From: Thermomicrobiales bacterium
GTDB lineage: Bacteria > Chloroflexota > Chloroflexia > Thermomicrobiales > UBA6265
Assembly: GCA_020847015.1 (NCBI GenBank)
Contig: JADLCW010000418.1
Location: forward strand, 1-6,867
Reading direction: 5' to 3'
Length of the DNA: 6,867 bases
Shown: in pieces, positions 5,420 to 6,867 of the stretch
How positions within the stretch are numbered: position 1 is the first letter of the stretch
Layout of the letters: the number at the start of each line of letters is the position of its first letter
Made by a program: the position numbers and the translations under genes
The notes under the pieces: generated by a model
What the model was told of the DNA's origin: nothing
The model's database searches: none
The model's input: the letters and a program-made list of their open reading frames with translations, nothing else

Positions 5420-6169
5420 ATGCGCCTGATCGTGACCGAAGACTATGAGGAATTAAGTGCGGCCGCGGCTGGCTGGATCGCCGACCGCATCGCGACGCGG
5501 CCTGATGGCTGCTTCATTCCCGCCACCGGCGACACCCCGATGGGCGGCTACGCCCGGCTCACCGAGGTGCTGGCCGTGCGCGATCTCGATGCGAGTCGGC
5601 TGCGGATCGTGCAGCTCGACGAATATCTGGGATTGCCGGCCGGCGACCCGCGCCTGCTCTACGGGTGGATGGAGCGGTCGCTGCTGGAGCCGCTGGCCAT
5701 CCCGGCCGCCCACGTGGTCGCCTTCGATAGCGCGGCCTACGATCCAGTCGCGTCGTGTCGCACTGTCGACGAGGCGATCGTGGCCGCCGGCGGCGCCGAC
5801 TTCACCGTGCTCGGTCTCGGACCCAACGGTCATCTCGGGTTCAACGAGCCGCCCGCCGACGCCGATGCGCCCACTCGGGTCATCGAGTTGACCCCAGAAT
5901 CAATCCATTCCAACGCCGTCTACTGGGGAGGCGAAGATCGCGTGCCGCGCCGAGCCATGACGGTCGGCATGAACCGGCTGCTGGCGGCGCGCGCCATCCT
6001 GCTGCTGGTGAGCGGTGAGAGCAAACGCTCGATCCTGCACCGAACGCTGTCCGGACCGGCGACGCCGGAGGTTCCCTCCTCCTACCTGCAATCGGCGGAC
6101 GGCGTGACCATCATCGCCGACCGCGCCGCCTGGGGCGATCAGCCCGTACCGGTCGCGTTCGGCGGATGA
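5420..6169 (+). CDS. nagB: Glucosamine-6-phosphate deaminase/isomerase family protein (NagB-like)
   Basis: Predicted to convert glucosamine-6-phosphate to fructose-6-phosphate and ammonia, the step joining amino-sugar breakdown to glycolysis. The 249 residues are slightly shorter than E. coli NagB (266). Visible signatures are the phosphate-binding loop A-T-G-D-T-P-M (about 37-43), L-D-E-Y-L-G-L with Asp67 and Glu68 (Asp72 region of E. coli), and G-P-N-G-H-L-G-F-N-E-P with His138 and Glu143 (His143 and Glu148 of E. coli). Later come A-M-T-V-G-M and G-E-S-K, the conserved lysine loop. Asn136 stands where E. coli has Asp141, a change I believe is common in other NagB proteins. The E. coli allosteric Arg-Ile-Lys stretch is not kept, suggesting a non-allosteric enzyme. 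It follows GH4 after 30 nt and overlaps the kinase by 4 nt (ATGA). A related sugar-phosphate isomerase with different substrate, or 6-phosphogluconolactonase, is less likely given the motifs. Confidence 0.88.
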   Translation: MRLIVTEDYEELSAAAAGWIADRIATRPDGCFIPATGDTPMGGYARLTEVLAVRDLDASRLRIVQLDEYLGLPAGDPRLLYGWMERSLLEPLAIPAAHVVAFDSAAYDPVASCRTVDEAIVAAGGADFTVLGLGPNGHLGFNEPPADADAPTRVIELTPESIHSNAVYWGGEDRVPRRAMTVGMNRLLAARAILLLVSGESKRSILHRTLSGPATPEVPSSYLQSADGVTIIADRAAWGDQPVPVAFGG

Positions 6170-6867
6170 GACGGGGCGATCGAGCGGTGAGCTACGTTCT
6201 CGGGGTCGACGGCGGCAACACCAAAACCATCGCGCTGGTGGCGAGTGATGATGGCGTCATCGCGGGCTGCGGCCGCGCCGGCGGCAGCGACATCTACGGC
6301 GCCGCTTCCGTTGCTGCCGCCCTTGCCGAACTCGACGCCGCCGTCGCAACTGCGCTCGACAAGGCTGAATTGCGATCGGATCAGATCGCGCGCGCGGCCT
6401 TCAGTATGGCCGGAGCCGACTGGCCGGAGGATTTCGACTTGCTGCGCGCCGAATTGCGAGCGCGCGGCTACGAGGCGGAACCGGTCATCGTCAACGACGC
6501 GATCGGCGCGCTGCGCGCTGGTTCGCCCGACGGAACCGGCGTCGTGCTGGCGGCCGGCACCGGGATGGCCATCGGCGCCCGAGCCCCTGGCGGGCGCGAG
6601 TGGCACTCCGGTAACTGGCCCACCGCCGGTGGTGGGTCCGGGTTGGGTCGTGCAGCGCTCGACGCGGTGTTCGGCGCCGATCTCGGCGTTGCCCCGCCGA
6701 CCACGCTCTCAGCCCGGGTGGTCGCCTACTTCGATGCCGACTCGGTCGAGGATGTGCTCTATCGCATCACGCATCGCGGGTCCGGTTGGAGCTGGCAAGC
6801 CACAGCTCGCCTCGCCCCACTCGCGCTCGACGAGGCCGACCGCGACGATCCGGTTGCCGCGGGCATC
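6166..6867 (+). CDS. BadF/BadG-type sugar kinase, N-acetylglucosamine/glucosamine kinase-like (partial, C-terminus beyond window)
   Basis: ATP-dependent kinase of the actin-like ATPase fold; relatives phosphorylate GlcNAc, glucosamine or MurNAc. The first 234 residues are visible; the family is about 300-330. The phosphate-1 motif G-V-D-G-G-N-T-K-T contains Asp15. A central V-N-D-A-I-G-A-L contains Asp111, the likely catalytic base. The phosphate-2 motif A-A-G-T-G-M-A-I-G-A follows. Unusually, the usual L-G-D-E-G-S-G signature is replaced by T-A-G-G-G-S-G-L-G (residues 153-161), losing the acidic pair. The start given is ATG 6166, which overlaps the nagB stop as ATGA and implies coupled translation. 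An in-frame GTG at 6187 (V-S-Y-V-L-G-V-D-G-G) matches the usual family N-terminus better and may be the true start; neither has a strong ribosome site. Role in the operon: probable source of the 6-phosphate needed by NagB and perhaps GH4. Confidence 0.88.
   Translation, partial: MRRGDRAVSYVLGVDGGNTKTIALVASDDGVIAGCGRAGGSDIYGAASVAAALAELDAAVATALDKAELRSDQIARAAFSMAGADWPEDFDLLRAELRARGYEAEPVIVNDAIGALRAGSPDGTGVVLAAGTGMAIGARAPGGREWHSGNWPTAGGGSGLGRAALDAVFGADLGVAPPTTLSARVVAYFDADSVEDVLYRITHRGSGWSWQATARLAPLALDEADRDDPVAAGI

Noticed and set aside
1..6867. Mobile elements, CRISPR arrays, tRNA or rRNA genes
   Set aside because: No transposase, repeat-spacer pattern, direct repeats or RNA-gene signature was seen; the region reads as an ordinary chromosomal sugar-use locus.

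Overview
The window is GC-rich bacterial DNA holding seven closely packed genes, the first and last cut by the window edges. They form a sugar uptake and catabolism locus built around a GntR-type regulator. The solute-binding protein has a twin-arginine signal and no lipobox cysteine. Together with the high GC and the mix of an ABC importer, GH4, NagB and a BadF kinase, this suggests a Chloroflexota-type (Thermomicrobia-like) or other GC-rich non-proteobacterial organism. That assignment is an inference from style only; no rRNA or taxonomic marker is present.

Left arm (minus strand, read from about 3944 down to 1): gntR (3183-3944), a Tat-exported sugar-binding protein (1740-3077), a MalF/UgpA-type permease (712-1623) and a MalG/UgpE-type permease (1-710, C-terminus missing). 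The gaps gntR-SBP (105 nt) and SBP-permease (116 nt) are rich in inverted repeats; the two permeases are separated by 1 nt. No ATPase gene is visible.

Centre (3945-4090): a 146-bp divergent control region. It can be read as two face-to-face promoters whose -10 boxes abut, each with an inverted repeat between its -35 and -10. These repeats are candidate sites for the GntR regulator.

Right arm (plus strand): a GH4 NAD-dependent glycosidase (4091-5389), a NagB-like glucosamine-6-phosphate deaminase (5420-6169) and a BadF/BadG-type sugar kinase (6166 to the right edge, truncated). The likely logic is import of an amino-sugar-containing or related disaccharide, ATP-dependent phosphorylation by the kinase, glycoside cleavage by GH4, and conversion of glucosamine-6-phosphate to fructose-6-phosphate plus ammonia by NagB. 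No PTS component and no NagA deacetylase is visible. The GH4 signature after the metal-binding cysteine (Cys-Glu-Gly-Pro) does not match the classic GH4 substrate classes, so the real substrate is open. That is the most interesting point in the window.
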